Shown here one piece after another: positions 1 to 15,100 of a DNA stretch of 64,000 nucleotides. The position numbers were made by a program, and so were the translations under genes. The notes under the pieces were generated by a model. The model made no database searches and had not been told where the DNA came from. It worked only from the letters and a program-made list of their open reading frames with translations. The stretch is taken from contig JARUPZ010000013.1 of NCBI GenBank assembly GCA_031213475.1, positions 864,001 to 928,000 of the forward strand, written 5' to 3'. The stretch comes from Nereocystis luetkeana. Taxonomy: Eukaryota > Sar > Phaeophyceae > Laminariales > Laminariaceae. The first letter of the stretch is position 1; the number at the start of each line of letters is the position of its first letter.

Positions 1-9
1 TGCGCTCAG

Positions 10-89
10 TCATGAGCGAGCTTGAACTCCGAAGCAACCCGTACGCACAATGGGTGTTGAGTAGATTGAACGCCCGTCTCGGTGGAGTC
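10..89 (-). CDS. TUTase last exon (candidate)
   Basis: Acceptor ctcccgtgtgctag with a pyrimidine tract and a CTAAT branch-like site. With the single G left by exon 16 the frame reads LHRDGRSIYSTPIVRTGCFG and stops at TGA (12-10). All three frames are open for most of this short piece, so the choice rests on phase alone. Confidence 0.35.
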
Positions 90-133
90 CTAGCACACGG
101 GAGGATTAGCGCCGGCGACATCGAGTCGCCATC

Positions 134-173
<40 letters not shown>

Positions 174-3100
174 TTGCTGTTGCTGCTGCTGGCGGTGCTG
201 CTGCTGCTTCTGCTACTGCTGGTGCCGCTGTTGCAGCTGCTGCTGCCACCGCTAATATTGCTTCCATGTGAAGGAGAAGCCATCTCTCTTTACACAAGCG
301 CCGTAGTTACCGCCCGCCGTCGGCTTGATGCTTTCGCGTGGTGGGTGACGGGTGGCAGGTGCGCAGGTAGATAGGTGGGCTGGCAGTAGTAGTGAGATGT
401 AGCACCCAAAATACGAAAAATCTCAGTTCTCAGAAATCAGCAAAACCTCTCAGAACTGAGCTCAGTTCTGAGAGGTTTTGCTGATTTTTGCCCCCCTCCA
501 CGAACTGAGATCAAAAATATCGATGATTTCCTGTCCCATAATAGATGGTTCTGATTTTTGGGCTTCGGAGATCGCTGAAAAAGCCAGAAATAACGTCTCA
601 AAATTTTCCCATAATACTTGGCCTAAGACTATTGCTGCTGTTCTTCCATATACCGAATACCAGTACCTGGTATGTTGCAACTGACGGAATTACAGCAGTA
701 CCCAGCAGAGCGTGGGGGGTGCAGAGATTTGACGTTGTCGTTGCCGGTTTTACAAGACATGTTCTGTTGATCGGTTGCTCTGAGGGTGAACAATAACACC
801 AACCAAGGAAAAACTAGAAATATCAAACTATTACGGGGGGCCCTAGTAAATAGGACCTATGGTACACACGAAAACATACCAGGTATATATTTACCTATTC
901 ATCCTATTACGGGGGGCCATAGTTAACAGGACCAAATATTGTTAGTAAAAATGGTTAAACATATAGGTTTTTATGTATACCATAGGTCCTGTTAACTATG
1001 GTCCCCCGTAATAACAATAGTTAGTCCTATTTACTATAGCCCCCCGTAATACCAGTAAAGAGTAAGGTCATACTATAATAAGCGAAGGCGCGGTAAGGTA
1101 AGGTAGGGCGGCGCAAGGTGAGGTCGGGTAGGGAATGGCAAGGTAATGCAAGATAGGGTAAGGTGAGGTAAGGTAAGGTAAGGTAAGGTAAGGTGCGGTA
1201 AGGCAGTGGACCATGGGGAAGGGGATGAGGTGAGACGAAAACGCCTGCCTAAGGCCGGAGGGGCGCTAACGGCAATGTCAACGTTCGGCGCCGCTGTGTC
1301 GCACGAATAAAGGCGGTTAACTTGCCGTTATATGTAACACTTCGTAACTTATCGCTAGACGCTAGAGTTGGTTGACTTGTTGAATGACATTGCCGTTGGT
1401 TAACTTTGCGCTTGACGTTACCGCTGGTTACTTTAGGAAATTTTCGCAAGTCGGTCAGATAAATCAGCTAGATTTTAGCATGCCGTTGCCCTATGTTGTG
1501 CAGGATCTGTGCAGTACAGATCCAACCCACGAAATAAGTCCCAGATCATGCAGGATATAGGTTCTCCCACCCGGCAACATGGGCTAGATCATTCAGAAAT
1601 ACCTACATCATGGAGTGGGAATCCATTACTTGTCAGAGTTGCGCTGAACTATCTCTCTCTCTTGCAATACTATCGAACCGTCGAGTTAACCCTGTAGCTC
1701 ATGCGGAGACAAACAGGGGCGGATACACATCGCACGTATAATCCTGACATGCCATTGCCTCTACTAACATAGTCCCGGCCTAGTTGCTGCAGGAACCATG
1801 GTGTCCTATTCGATGGGGGGGGGGGGGGGGGGGGGGGCGTACTCATTATTTGTTGCTTGCCTTAGTCATTTGACCATTGACCACGCATCCCTTTCGAGAC
1901 GGAGCGGCGTTCCTACTCCTTATAGAGACACCTCCGACAGCTGGGCGCTCACTACGCTGTTTCCATGTATAACATATACAGTGTTTGCAAGCCCTAACCC
2001 CTTCCTGCTTCGCCGCCTGTGGCAAATATCCATCTCCTAGAATAGCGACCGTTTTATCGCGGCTATCAAGTGTACCAAACTCGACATTCATCTATTACGG
2101 GGGGCTATAGTTAACAGGACCAAATATCGTTAGTAAAAATGGTTAAACATATACCTGGTAGGTTTTTATGTATGCCATAGATCCTGTCAACTATGGTCCC
2201 TCATCTCCTCTTCTAACACATTCCGACGGGGTTGGGGGGGGAGAGAAACGAAATACCTGGCGGCGGGCGAAGCAGCGCAGGTAAAGGACCAGGACCAGAA
2301 CGCGTCGCTCCGCCGTTCCAAGCAAGCATCGCCGGCGCATGGGGACGGGGGTGAGCTGGCCCGTTCAGGTACACCATCCCCGCCGGCGCCATCGCCATCG
2401 GTGGCGCCTGGTGAATACGTTGATGCTGCTGCCGTTGCCACCGCTGCTGCTGCTGCTCCTGGTGGTGGGGGTGGATAGGCCCGGGACCAACGTGTGGACC
2501 TACGGGGGGCGCCACCGGTGCCTGGCCTATTGCCTGGCCTGGATGCCAAAGGTGACGGTTCGAAGCGGCACCTCTTCCGCCGTCTCGGACTTGGTTGAGC
2601 CTGAAACAAATTTCATGAAAGAAAATATCAGGTGCCAGGCATACGTATGCAGATCCGATAGACTCCTATTGCATCATGCACCGACTAACAATTTATGGTT
2701 TAGTACATCTGACAGGACATATAGACTGATATAGGCCCCTTACAGCATACCAGGTATTGGAGAAGAAAAAAAATGAACACAACGGATAGATCAGATAGAT
2801 CCCTAGATCATGATCGAGGCCCTTTCGGACGGGCTTCCGTATTCCTCGTACAGTAGGAGGCCGTTCAACTCAGCAACTGGCTTCGCTCCAAACAATATGC
2901 ACCCACGGGACAGAGATTAGAGGAGAAGATCAGAGATCAACTCCCTATTTCTCGGTTGGACTCCTACATCCTATTACGGGGGACCATAGTAAATAGGACC
3001 AAATATTGTTAGTAAAAATAGTGAAATATATAGGTGTTTGTGTTTGCCGTAGCTCCTATTAACTAGGCCCCCCAGTAATAGGCGGCCGTGTAGCTTAGCA

Positions 3101-6100
3101 AACTCGCTTCGCTCGAAACTCTATGCACACAGGGGACAGGGGACAGATCAGATCAGATCAGATTCTCCACAAATCCCTATTTCGTGATCTAGGTTGTTTC
3201 GGACGGAATTCTATGTTCCGGGTGGCGGCGTAAGTTGGCAACTCGTTTTGCTCGAAAAATCACGCACACCCTAAACAGATCAGATATGTTATGATCTACT
3301 CTATAGATCTTGCCGGACAGGCTCCTATACTCTACGCGGCCGCGTAAGGCAGCAACTTGTTTTGCTCGGAATAAACTTCTACGCGCATCTACGGTCCGCG
3401 GGTTTTCTCCCGCTCCCCTCCCATCACCACGACGAAGCTTCGTACGTAGAAACAGCGGCAGCATCAACACGAACACTTCATTTTTACCGATCCGCCAGAG
3501 GATTGAAAAAAATAAAAAATAAACACTCTTGGCTAGGAATATAACCACCGTTTGATGCTCTGGGATGACAGTCCGAACGGGGAAAATATTTCCAAAAGTG
3601 GCATCAACATTATTGGTATACAGTGGTCGCTCCATAGTGCCGGCATGTATGCGCCAGCCGACAAAAACCGGCACTATATGTAGCGGCAGCCGGCACTATA
3701 TGCTCCGCACACTATTAATACCACACTGGTTATTCCCATCTGTGCCAAGCGATTCCTCAGGAACTATCTTTAGCGGGCAGCCGAAACCAATCAGCCGGCA
3801 ATATATGATGGAGGGGGTATCTACTTACATCTGTGGCCCGCGTTGGTTGGACGGCATGTTCCCTCCCCCATGATGACCTCCTCCCCCCCCTCCTCCTCGG
3901 TTACGGCGCCCCCCATCCCCCCCCCCGCCCCCTTGCTGTCGGAAACCCTTTTTGGCGTGACTCTTGGCGGGGACGTCGGACGGGGTGAGCAGATCTTCCA
4001 CGGCAGAAAGTCCTCCTCGTCTCAGGAGGGCGTGCCTACCCGAAAAAATATTATATATATAAGGGACAACATGGTGGGGCGCATCGGGAATGGGATCAGC
4101 AATAAATCCGTGGTCTCGTTGTTGTGAGGAAGGATTAGAACAACCTTTTTTAGGGCATACTTAACTTGTACGTACACTATTCATTGTTTGCCTCCGAAGC
4201 GGGCCCGCGGTCCCTTACGGGCCATGACCCGGGTCGGCTCAGGGACTTTTTAAAACCTCACGGGTCGGGTCGGGTCGGGTCACCCTTACCCGACCCGACC
4301 CGCAAGGTTTGACCAACCTGTGAACAAACCTAAAACGTAGGCGTGCTCGGTTTTACTGTTCTGTGCTTTATAAGACTATGTTTCCGCCTGGGCTGTAACA
4401 CCGGCAACGTGGCATACACTTTGGTTTGTCACTCGACTGGCAGTTATCAACCTGGCACATCGTAGCACAGGACAGGGTTCTGGTAGAGAGGCGGAAAACA
4501 CGCAGTAGACAGTGTTGCAGCCCTCGAGGCACCCGAGATACCTGTCAACAAGCACCGACAACAGCACCAAGAGAAACTCGAAAAAAAAAAATCCCGTCTC
4601 ACCCCCCGCCTCCATTTCATATCCCCTCTGCCGTACGTATTAGGGCTGCAACCACTTTATTTCGGACAAACTGTTCTGAGTCAGAGGTAAAACAGGTAAA
4701 ACGGGTCCGGCAACGCCAACAACTAGGAAACACGCTACAACATTGATCTCAACCCTATCTCATCTCCTCCACTCCTCGGGCAACGGCAGAAGCAGTAGCA
4801 TCACTCCCCCCCCCCCCCCCCCCCAAGCACCACCGTCGCCAGCAGGGGGGGGGGGGGGGTGAAACTTCGAAAGAAAGCATTCCCAAAAACAAAACCCGAT
4901 GTCACCCTAATCTCCTATCCCCTAACCCCGCTGGGACTCCGAAGCAATGACAAAAAACAAAACAAAAAATTGATTCCGCATTTTTTTTCAAACCGATGAA
5001 CCGCCCGTGAGTAGTGTCAGCTAGCTCCCAGCAACATCACTAATACCATGCTGCCTGCACACGCGTCGCTCGACTCCCTGTTTTCAACCATTGTAACTCG
5101 GGGCATCACTAGTTAATACCATCCACCAATCATGCAGTGGCCGCTGCTCTATTCATCAATTTTCATCTCCATTACTTCCTCTGGCAGGCCCAATATGTCT
5201 TTCGTCGTGAAAGGCAGTTTCGATCGTTCTTTTTTCTTCTGGGTAAATTAAGCCATCCCCGGCAAGCAGCAGAACCCAGCTGCCGCAGCAGCAGCAAGAA
5301 GGGAGAGAGGGGAACACTCTAGAACATGGATCGTAATCTCCACCCCTCACCCTCTCCTCCATTCGTTCAGCAGCGCCGCCTGTCCCGGCCGAGACAGCAC
5401 CGTCCCGAGGTCGTGAGGGTTAACGCTGTCGAACGTTTCGAACGGGTCCTCGATGCTCGTGCGCCACAGCTAAGAATACAAGAAAAATGAACAGAATACC
5501 ATCGGTTTTACAGCAGTGGCATCGCACGACATGGGGATGTGTGAGTCGCTTCCCCCGGGGTTCCAAACCCCCATTTTTTCTCGGTGGGGGAGGGATATCG
5601 TGCAGGAGGGGGGGGGACCGGTTACACTTTGCCAAGAACTACATCGCCATTGGCTTTACAGCAGGTGGCATCAGACAGCTACATGCCAATGAGTAGGCTG
5701 TCATCTCTTTTACAGCAGTGGCATCACACAACAGGGGATGTGTGAGTCGCTGCCCCGGGGTTTCACCCCCCCCATTTTTTGTCGGTCGGGGAGAAATACC
5801 GTGTAAAAGATGGAACGGTTACACCATCAAACAATTCATTGCAGTCGGTGTCATAACAGTGGCAATACGCAACGGGGGTCGCGTCCCCGGGGTTGAAACA
5901 CCCCAATTTCTCGGTGAGGTAGGAGCATCGCGCACAAGGAACCGATAACACTATTCACATTCACAGAGTGGCGAAAGCAGGGGAATAAACACGCTGAAAA
6001 AAAAACAGGGAAGAAGAATATCACAACTTTTGCCTGCCATCAGTTTTACAGCAGTGGGATCATACCGCAGGGGACGGGTGAGTCGCATCCCCGGGGTTTC

Positions 6101-9100
6101 AATCCCCTGCTTATCTCAGTCGGGGGGGAGCATTGCGCAGGAAAGAGAGGTTACAGCACTTCCATTCGCAGAGAGGCGGTACCGGGGGTATCGACGAGTT
6201 GAAGAAAAAAAAGAAGCGTTTTAACCCAAGCATTCGCGGGTCGGGTAAAGTCTCTGTGGGGTTGGTCAGCAAAACGGAGCAAGGTCTGATTCGCCTGTTT
6301 TAAGCCAATCAGCTTCTCTTTTTCGTCGGTTTCAAAATACTTTTGATGACTCAACCAAACTGGGTTTATCGCAAACACCCTTGTAACATGATGATGATGA
6401 TGATGATGATGAAACCAGCCGTACAGCACGGGTAAAACACGATCAGCACTGCATCGGTCGCTATCCCTTAGAGGGGATCCCCCAGGGGGGGGGGGAAGTC
6501 GTCGTGCCCGCAAGGAACACCGGTCGCCTCCAGTAGCAGCGCCGCTTGCGCTCGTGCTCTGCTGTGCTCGAGCTCTTCCTCACCTTAGGCCTGCCCCACA
6601 CTTCGAGCTTGCGCAGGATGCCTCGGGGACGCAGCGAGATCACCTGGAGAAGAAAATCATACAACACAAACAAGAAACAGTCCGAATGGTTGAGCTATAA
6701 CAGCGCCTTCACAGCCCCCTACCGCCGTAGCTGTAAAAAAACAATACCTGGTACCTGGTAGTTTTTTTCGCGATAATGAGCAACGTTGGCAGTGTGATGA
6801 CTTTCCACGTACACCCGAGAGATACCAGTACGTACAAGTACTTACTAATATTTGTTTCGAAACATAAATATGCACCGCACAATGTTATGTTTTCGTGTAT
6901 AACTCCTGTAGTGTTGGTAGTACGTTGGCACTGAACTTTCTTGCCTTACCTTCATTCACTTGTGCTTTATTTGGCTCGGTTTTATCTGTCTCGCGGTCTG
7001 CCATCACGGCATTTGTAATTTTCTAGGATGAAGAATCAGGACGGACACTGGGTGTACTGATGACGCTGGGTAGAAATACCGAAATAAACAGGGCCGCTCA
7101 CGGGTCATGACCGGCCCACGGGTCGGATTCAGGAGGTCTTCAAAAACTCACGGTTCGGTTCGGTTCGGTTCGGTCCGGTCCGGTCCGGTCCGGTCCGGTC
7201 CGGTTCGGTTCGGTTCGGTTTGGTTCGGTTCGGTTCGGTTCAGTTCAGTTCGGTTCGGTTCGGTTCGGTTCGGTTCGGTTCGGTTCGGTTCGGTTCGGTT
7301 CGGTTCGGTTCGGTTCGGTTCGGTTCAGCTCAGTTTCAAGCATCTCCCGGTGTAGGAATGTGGCTGATGATGATGTCTCGTGAAGAGACTCGCGGATGGA
7401 TGATGACTCCCAGTGATCGTGATGTACACTTGCGTCGTTCAATAAAACAGCAAATAGAAACATGATCGGAAAGGTGGCGCCTATGTGGCCGTGTTTTAGA
7501 GAGTGGTGGTGGTGGAGGTCACCCTGACCCGTCCCGCGAGGTTTGACCTGACCCACGAGATTCGCCCTGTGACCCGCGAATAGCCATGGTTTTCAAATAA
7601 CGATGGTTTAACCCGCACGCAACACGTATGCAATGTCCAACTACAACCGAAGAACAAAATGACTACGCCGGTATGATACAGCTGCAGTCGAGTCTATCAG
7701 GTAGGCGCAATGGCCACCTACCTTTTGAATGCACCAAGTGATGTACCTGGTACCGTCGAGGGTCGAAACGCTGAGTCGCGTGTGCGTGTGAGACCCTAAA
7801 AAAACGCCTGAGCATGAAAGGAAGCCATCGCGTCACCATGTCACGAGGAGAGGCATACAGCCAAAAAAAAATCCCCGCGGGAGTAACGAGACTCTAGACC
7901 GGGCGAAGCGAAGCGAATACAATCGAAAACGAAACGAACCGGACCGAACCGAATCGAAACGAAGCCACCAAATCGAACCAAACCGAACCGAACCGAACCG
8001 AACCAAACCGAGGGCACAACACACCGCCACTCTGGGGGGTCGTATACTACCAAGACCAAGCGATACATACAATACACACCTTGAGCCTCTAAAAAGAACC
8101 AAACACTTTTGAACAATAACGCCTCCCCGACACTGTCATACGTACGCAACAAAAAACGGATCACTATGACGGGGGACTACAATAAATAGGACCTACCGTA
8201 CACACAAAAACCTATGTGTTTCCCTATTCTCACAACAATATGTGGTCCTATTTACCATGGCCCCCCGTAATAGCGGTTATTTGTAACATTTAGCTCACCC
8301 TTCATGCGACTTGCCGGATACCTCTCGGCGCTTCGCGCTCGTTAAGAGCGACGCCTGCCTGGTCCGTGAAAACCCAACGTGCTCCGTCCCGGCATTGCAA
8401 GGATGCGAGGGGGGTCTACGGTCATACGTCTACGGTCATGCGTGATAACGAGTACACTTCCCCTCCCCTCTAACAATATATACCTGGTATACGTAGTAGG
8501 TTGGGTTGGCCTCGGTTGGGGACGACGCCAAACAACCAGGGCACCGTTTGTTTTTGGCGGTCACCACGGCTGCGGGCCGAGTTAGATAATTTTGGTGCCG
8601 GGAGGAACTCATCTCTGCACAAGGGGGATGATCGTGTCCCGTAGAGTGTATATGGTAAGGCACCCGCGAGGCAGTTACATAGTAAACCCATTGCTGTCTC
8701 TGGAAGTGGCTACGCCGAAAAACAAATCAATTCATTGACGCTGTCATCCATATTATGCAAGATAATCCGCCTCTAAACCGATTCTTAGCAGGATGCAGCT
8801 CACCCTCCATGCAACTTGCCCAACGCCTCACGGCGCTGCGCGCTTGGTGCGAGCAATGTCTGCCTGGTCGGTGAAAACCCGACGTGCTCCGCCCCGGCAT
8901 TGTAGGGATGCGAGGGTCTATGATCATACGACTACGGCCATGAATTATAATGAGTACACCCCCCGCCCCCCTCCCCCAGCTTCAACCCACCTCCATGGAA
9001 TGGTTGAACTCTTCCGCGTAGTACTTGAAGTATCCCGCCAATAGGTGACAGATCCCCGCGTCCCGCGGCGATAGCACCTCCTCCTTCCCCTCTGAACCTT

Positions 9101-12100
9101 TTTCCAGAAGGGGATCAAGCGGAACCACCCCCTTGCCCTCCGAGGAAACCGTCACTGTCGGTGTGGAAGCTTTATCAAGTAGGGGATGAGACGAATTCAT
9201 CCCCTCCTTGTCGGAGAATGGAGGCAATGTCCTTGTGGAACCTGTTTCGTTGCCTTTTTCCTGTAGGGGATCAAACGAACCCATCCCCTTCTTGTTGGAG
9301 GCCGCAGATGCCGTCGGTGGGGAGGCTTCCTTCGGTAGGGGATCAAGTGCATCCAAACCCTTTTCGCTTGAATCATGCATTGCCGACGGAGAGGCTTTCT
9401 CAGGGAGGGGGCCAATCGATTCCATCCCCTGAGTCGGGACAGGTTCCATCCCCGGTGTGGGAGGCGTTCGTGCCTGTGAGGGGTGTGGCGGCTTGCCAGG
9501 AAGAAGCTTAGGGTCGAGGAATGAGACGTCAACCCCGTCGACGATGAAGGCTTGGTCAGACGCAAGGTCTTCTTCGCTCGCGAAGGCCCGATGCTCCTGA
9601 TAGGAACATGTCGGAAAGAGGCCGCCGCGTTGTCGTTGATGATTATTTAGCGTTGGACCATAGTTAATAGGACCTATGGTACACCTAAAGACCTATATAT
9701 TTACCCATTTTTACTAACAATATTTGGTCCTATTAACTATAGTCCCCCGTCATAGTAAGCGTTGGACATCGAACGAGAATCGAGTTCGATACGTACGACA
9801 CCAGTGGATTGAAAAAAGAAGGTCCAATGCCATACCAGGGGACGCCAGGGGACGAAGAGCAAAATACTTTCCACGAGCCTACATAGTTGTTGTTGTTGTT
9901 CCCACAGTAACTCTCTGACGAAGGAGTCCGTGGTCACACAAAGGTGCTGGAGCCCTAGGAAGATCCGAAAAACAAAACCCCCCCGAAAATTCGGCTGCCT
10001 CAAAATACACGAGACAGAAAAAGCGCACACAAGATAAAACCAATGTGCAAAACTGAACTAACATGGCCGCGGGTATATCCTCTCAACTATAATATAGAAG
10101 AGTACCCCCGTTCCCACCACTAACCAACTCGTGGCTGCTGACTACAGCGGATGCTGTCTGAAGTGCTGCCTGCACCGTACGAAACGCACGGTAGTCGTGA
10201 AAACGAAAGAGGAACACACCTGCCTGCTATCTGGAGTGCTGTCAGAGTGAAGACTCGCGGATATGCAGTGAAAAAAGGAGCAATCGAACCTTACTACCAC
10301 ACGAATATCAACGATCGCCATCTCTTCCTGGACTGTCTGACACAAAAAGGTGCAGCACAGTTATGATACCACGTCCCTGATAATTGCGTAGGTTATTCCC
10401 CATGAAGGGTATACAACTCGTTAAACTACAAAGACCAGTGACGAGTACCGGTAGATACTATTCTGCCTCGTGAAGAACAATACCAGGAAACAACAAACTA
10501 TGACTGCTTCTCTCGTGATGATAGTGTGCGCGCAAATCATGGGTCTCCATGCACCGTCTTCCTGCCGCTCTTCATGGCCGCATCATCGCCTTGGCCCAAT
10601 CCACCCGCTCCTTTGCGCGTGCACTCGTTGCCATTCCCTTCCAGTCGTTTCCCTTTCTCCGTCATCCTGAAAAACAAAATGCTCCTCGCACTTGCGGTTC
10701 TGATCTGGGAAATAAAAATTCTCGCGCAGGGGGAGGTCAATCCGTCTCTTCCCCGCACGTCGACGCTCAGTCTCCCTCCTCCCTCGTCGTCGAATCCAGC
10801 CTCCTACCGGCGCAATAGACTGTGCCGTAGTGTGGCCTGTGGTGGCGCCTGCCTTCGCGCACGGACACCCCGATTGAGCATTGCTGCTCTGCCGCAGCTG
10901 CCTAAAAAGACGCGCGAATCGTAGGTCTCCGTGCCTGACGCACCACGTACGACCCAACTCTACTGCCGCCTGAGCCTCGCGGCCTCAGGCAGCAGCAAGA
11001 AGGTATCACTCCTTGAGGGTGAGTCCGGCCTTACACCCGCAAGAAAGACCTACCCCACTCGCTATTAGCCTGATAGGGCATGCCTCGCAGCATTCCTTGC
11101 CGAGGCAGCGAGGGGAACGGAAGTAGTATCTATAGTACCAGGTACCAGGTATCTATAGTTCGTCTGATGCCCAAAAAAATCAATACCAGGTACTTTTTAA
11201 GTTGAGTGATCTTTGATGCCCAATTTTTTATCATAGCGACTCAGAGTGGAGAAGGAACATTTTTTTTAACATATTTTATGTTTTCTCCCACACATTCAAA
11301 CGCGCGCTTTTCTCTGCGCCGGCATGTCCGGCACCTTCTTCTTCCGTCGCAGGTTGGCAAACTGTGGTACGACTCGTACTTGCGCCGTCCTTGTCGTCGT
11401 GGCCAACAGCGATTCGCGGCTGCTCGGTTGCAGCAGTGCGGCTGCTACGTTTCATCCCTGCTGACACTGTATCGCTCACCCTCGCTCTCATGATCGTATC
11501 ATACGCTACCTGTCGCCTTCTGTCACCGTTCGCTACGAGGGCACCACCGATTCAGAAACGGACGGGGTCTCTGAAGCCCCCTGAATAGCATCTCCATCCT
11601 CCTCCGCTCGTGTTCAGAGCCGTCCCGAGTTTGCGAAGCTCGGATAAGTTCAATGTGGCCTACTTTACCGGGTGCCAGGTGTCGCCCTCGGAGAAGCAAG
11701 TTACCAGGTAAGTATTGGTATCCCACCGCATACCAGGTGGTAGGTACCATGTAGCAGGTATATGAGGGCACCAACAGCCGTCCTTGAGGCAAGCACTATC
11801 AACACCACCACCACCAGCTAAGCGCCAGCAGCAGAAGCTTGCCGCGGGTGGCATTCGCGGCGGTTGCAGTGGTTGGTCCCTCCGGTTGGGGTGGTGGTGG
11901 CGGTAGGCATCTACATTTCTATGTGCTCACTGGGAAAAAAGCAGGTACCAGGTACCAGATGTGATCATCCTCATCACCACCACCAGCTGACCAGAAGCAG
12001 CAGCAGCAGAAGCTTGTTGCTGGTGGCATTCGTGGTGATGGCTGCTGCTGATCGCGGTGGAGGTGGCGATGGGCTTGTATATGCCGCTGTTGTTGGAGGC

Positions 12101-15100
12101 TTGTTGTCGCTGTTGTTTTCAAAAGTTTACCTGGTGCATTCGACCTCGTACCCGGTAAAAGGTTACTGTGCTGACGCGTATCGCTGACGCGTGTCCCCTA
12201 TTAGGACTACGGTCCCGTTTTGGGGACAAACCACTCTAATTCCAAGTAGTTTGTCCCCAAGACGGGACTGCGATCCTAAAAGGGTCAGCCACGAAAGCGG
12301 TATCGTAACACTATTGCAAAATTGTAGGGTTGACTGAAAGCATTGGCTTCCGACACACCACTTTCCTTTTCGGAGACCAGACCAGACGGGCGTATAATTC
12401 AGAGGGATATACTGAAACCAAGCAAAATAAACTTTGCGAAACCCCCCGTACAATCATCCAGAAATCTCTCCCCACTTGTTTTTCATTACGTACAATAGTT
12501 ACTTATTGACATGTTTTAGAAGTGTTAATGTTGTTGTTGGCCTAGACCAGAGCGCGGGAATATTACGTGTGATTTTGGCGTCCCACACAAAATGCAAGCA
12601 GCTTGCCTTACTATGTTTTGTTTACAATAGTTGCTGTTGTGTTGTCATCGTTTGTTGCTGCTGTTATTGGCCTATCCTGTGGTGGAAATAGTATGTGTCT
12701 ATTTCTGTTCCACACTAATTCCAAGTAATTTTTCCAAAAACGAGGAAAGAGTTCTATCGGGGCTACTGCAAGAACCATGGGAAGGAGGAGCGTGACGTAT
12801 GCTCCCAACTGATCGAGCTAAAACACGTACAACACATCTTGACGGAATCCCGGCAGCAGGCGTGTGTGCGCGGCTCCTGAGTTACTGTAGATCAGGCAGC
12901 CCGACGCAGAAGTAAGCACTTCAGCCGGTATCGAACCGACTGGTGCTTCTTCAAGCTTCAGCTCTAAGGAGCACACAGGAAAGAAAATGGCGCCCAAGAC
13001 CAGTGTTGATTGTCGGCTTTGTCCAACAGGACAGGATGAGGAGGAGGAGGCGGAGTAGTGGACTAGTGTGCGTGTGCACGGTCGATCGATCACGGAGCTC
13101 TCAAGTCTCAAGGCCCCCAGCAAGCGGTGGAAACTAAAACTTGAACAGAAAACCTTGGCTGAACTCGAAACGGTATTTCGAGGCACTGCCGCATGCAAAC
13201 CCGAGACATCTGATAACTGACCCAACGGAGTTCCACCGCATACTACTGAATCGACATTAGACATGCCGCACTGCTTATACTGCCGTAGCGCTTTGCACCG
13301 CTGCTGTCGCCCACTCGCTACAGGCGACGGTATTGACTACTGGCTACTGCTAGCATGGTAGCTATTCTTGATACTCGAACCATGGTTTCAGCCACGTTGT
13401 ATACGGGGGGCACTTTGTTATCGCCCACAACTACTCCTGCCAGTCGCTGCCCTCAGAACGTGTCCTTTCCTCTGTTTCTCAGGCCTGTTCTTTCAATTTA
13501 ATTCCAGCCTCCCACATTCGCTTCAGAATTACTTCCTTCACCGTGGCCCCGCCGCCGTGGGGGCGGGAGGGGGCGCTCCTTCTCTATGACGGGGGACCAT
13601 AGTAAGTAGGACCAAATGTTGTTGGCAAAAATAGCGAAATATATACATTTTGTGTATAACGTAGGTGCTATTTAATATGGTCCCCCGTAAAAGCATGACA
13701 TATCGGAATTTAGATTTATCGATTTTTTCGATACGATACCCCAAAACACCCTACGTAACAACGGTGTGGTTCTTGCGGTAGGTGTTGCGGTTGTTGTCGT
13801 GATGGAAGGGGTGGTCACATCTTGATGGCGATTTTTCACGGAGGCTTTGTGCTTGGCACCTAAAGCCGACCTTCCGACCCGAACCACAACCCAACGCCAG
13901 TGATCAGTGCTGGGATGCTGTGCCTGACCAGACTCCAGGTTGACTCGGCCGTCTTTGACGAGACTCGGAAATATTCTAGGTTGATCGAGCCGCTTACACA
14001 TGACCTTAGAAACCCAAGAGCGCCCACATAGCTCGGGGCTGTTCGCGGGTCAGGTCAAACCTCACGGGTAGGGTCAGCTGACCCGACCCGACCCGACCCG
14101 CGAGATTTTGAAAGCCTCTTGACCCGACCCCACCCGCGAGATTGGAAAACTTCCTGAACCAACCTGACCCGACCCGCGATATTTGAACACCTCTTGAACG
14201 GATCCAATCAGACCTGTGAGATGTTGAACACCTCCTGACCAGCCCCGACCGTACAGGTTCCGATAGACCCGTGAGATACGGGCCTGTCGCGGGTCGGGTC
14301 ACCGCAACCCTCCAAACCATTTATCTCGACCTACGGATCCGGTCCGCGGGTCGACACTTCGACAACAACAAATATCTTCATTTGTGTACTCCCCAGTGAT
14401 ATGTGGCCTGGCTGTAATGGATACGGATGGATACCGACATGCCAATACTTCAAAAAGTATGCATTTGGCGGTGTTTCAATGCTTGATTTTGATACCAAAG
14501 GAGTGTTATTCAGCACTGGCACAAGATGAGCCTTTGGGCGAAAAGCGGGAAGTTTTTCAAGTGTCGGATCCGCCCCGCGGGTCAGCTGGAAAAAACTCCC
14601 GGATCATGCTGGCCCGACACGCGAGTGGCCCGTTTCTCGCGGGCCATGACCTGACCCGACCCGCGAGCTTTTCATCACCTCTTGAACCGACCGGTTCCGA
14701 CCCAACATAATTGAAAAACTATTGACCCGGCCCACCCGACCGTCAGATTCGAAAAACTCTTGACCCGACTTGTTGACCCGATCCGCGAGATTTGGACACC
14801 TCTTGATCCGAACCGTGAGGTTTTGAACGCTTCTTGACCCGCGAACAGACCTGAACTAGCTATAGCTACTGTACCTTCCTGTAGGAAGATTCACTACTGC
14901 GTGATGGTAGCTGAAGTTGTGGTGGTGGTGGTGGCTGTTGTTGGGAGAGGTCGTAGTGGTGGTGGCGTGGGGTTTGCTATTATTATTCCGGCGTCACTGT
15001 AGTGGCTAGTTTACCGTATCACAATATATATCGCCGCGCGTTCGCTGCCTTACCTGGAGATCATACCACCAAAAAACAAAACCAAGGCCGTCGTCACGAA

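Larger units (their letters stand above)
1..283 (-). other. Alternative open frame through a Ser-coding triplet run, open at the window edge
   Basis: From ATG at 283 (in-frame TAA 9 bases upstream) the frame reads MASPSHGSNISGG, a long Ser run from AGC triplets, then SMSPALILPCARTPPRRAF and on to base 1 without a stop. It could be the start of another gene or just the triplet repeat in a TUTase intron. It is incompatible with the candidate last exon in phase. Confidence 0.2.

Noticed and set aside
12-374. Plus-strand frame with a poly-Leu run
   Set aside because: The poly-Leu comes from the CTG array. The first 40 codons look protein-like but lack splice or homology support.
2187-2609. 140-codon minus-strand frame rich in Arg/Pro/Ala over TUTase exon 16
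   Set aside because: It does not fit the phase left by exon 15; the Gln/His-rich frame does and has a more usual composition.
7107-7556. Open frames of FGSVRFGSV or NRTEP repeats
   Set aside because: Direct products of the CGGTT pentamer array on either strand.
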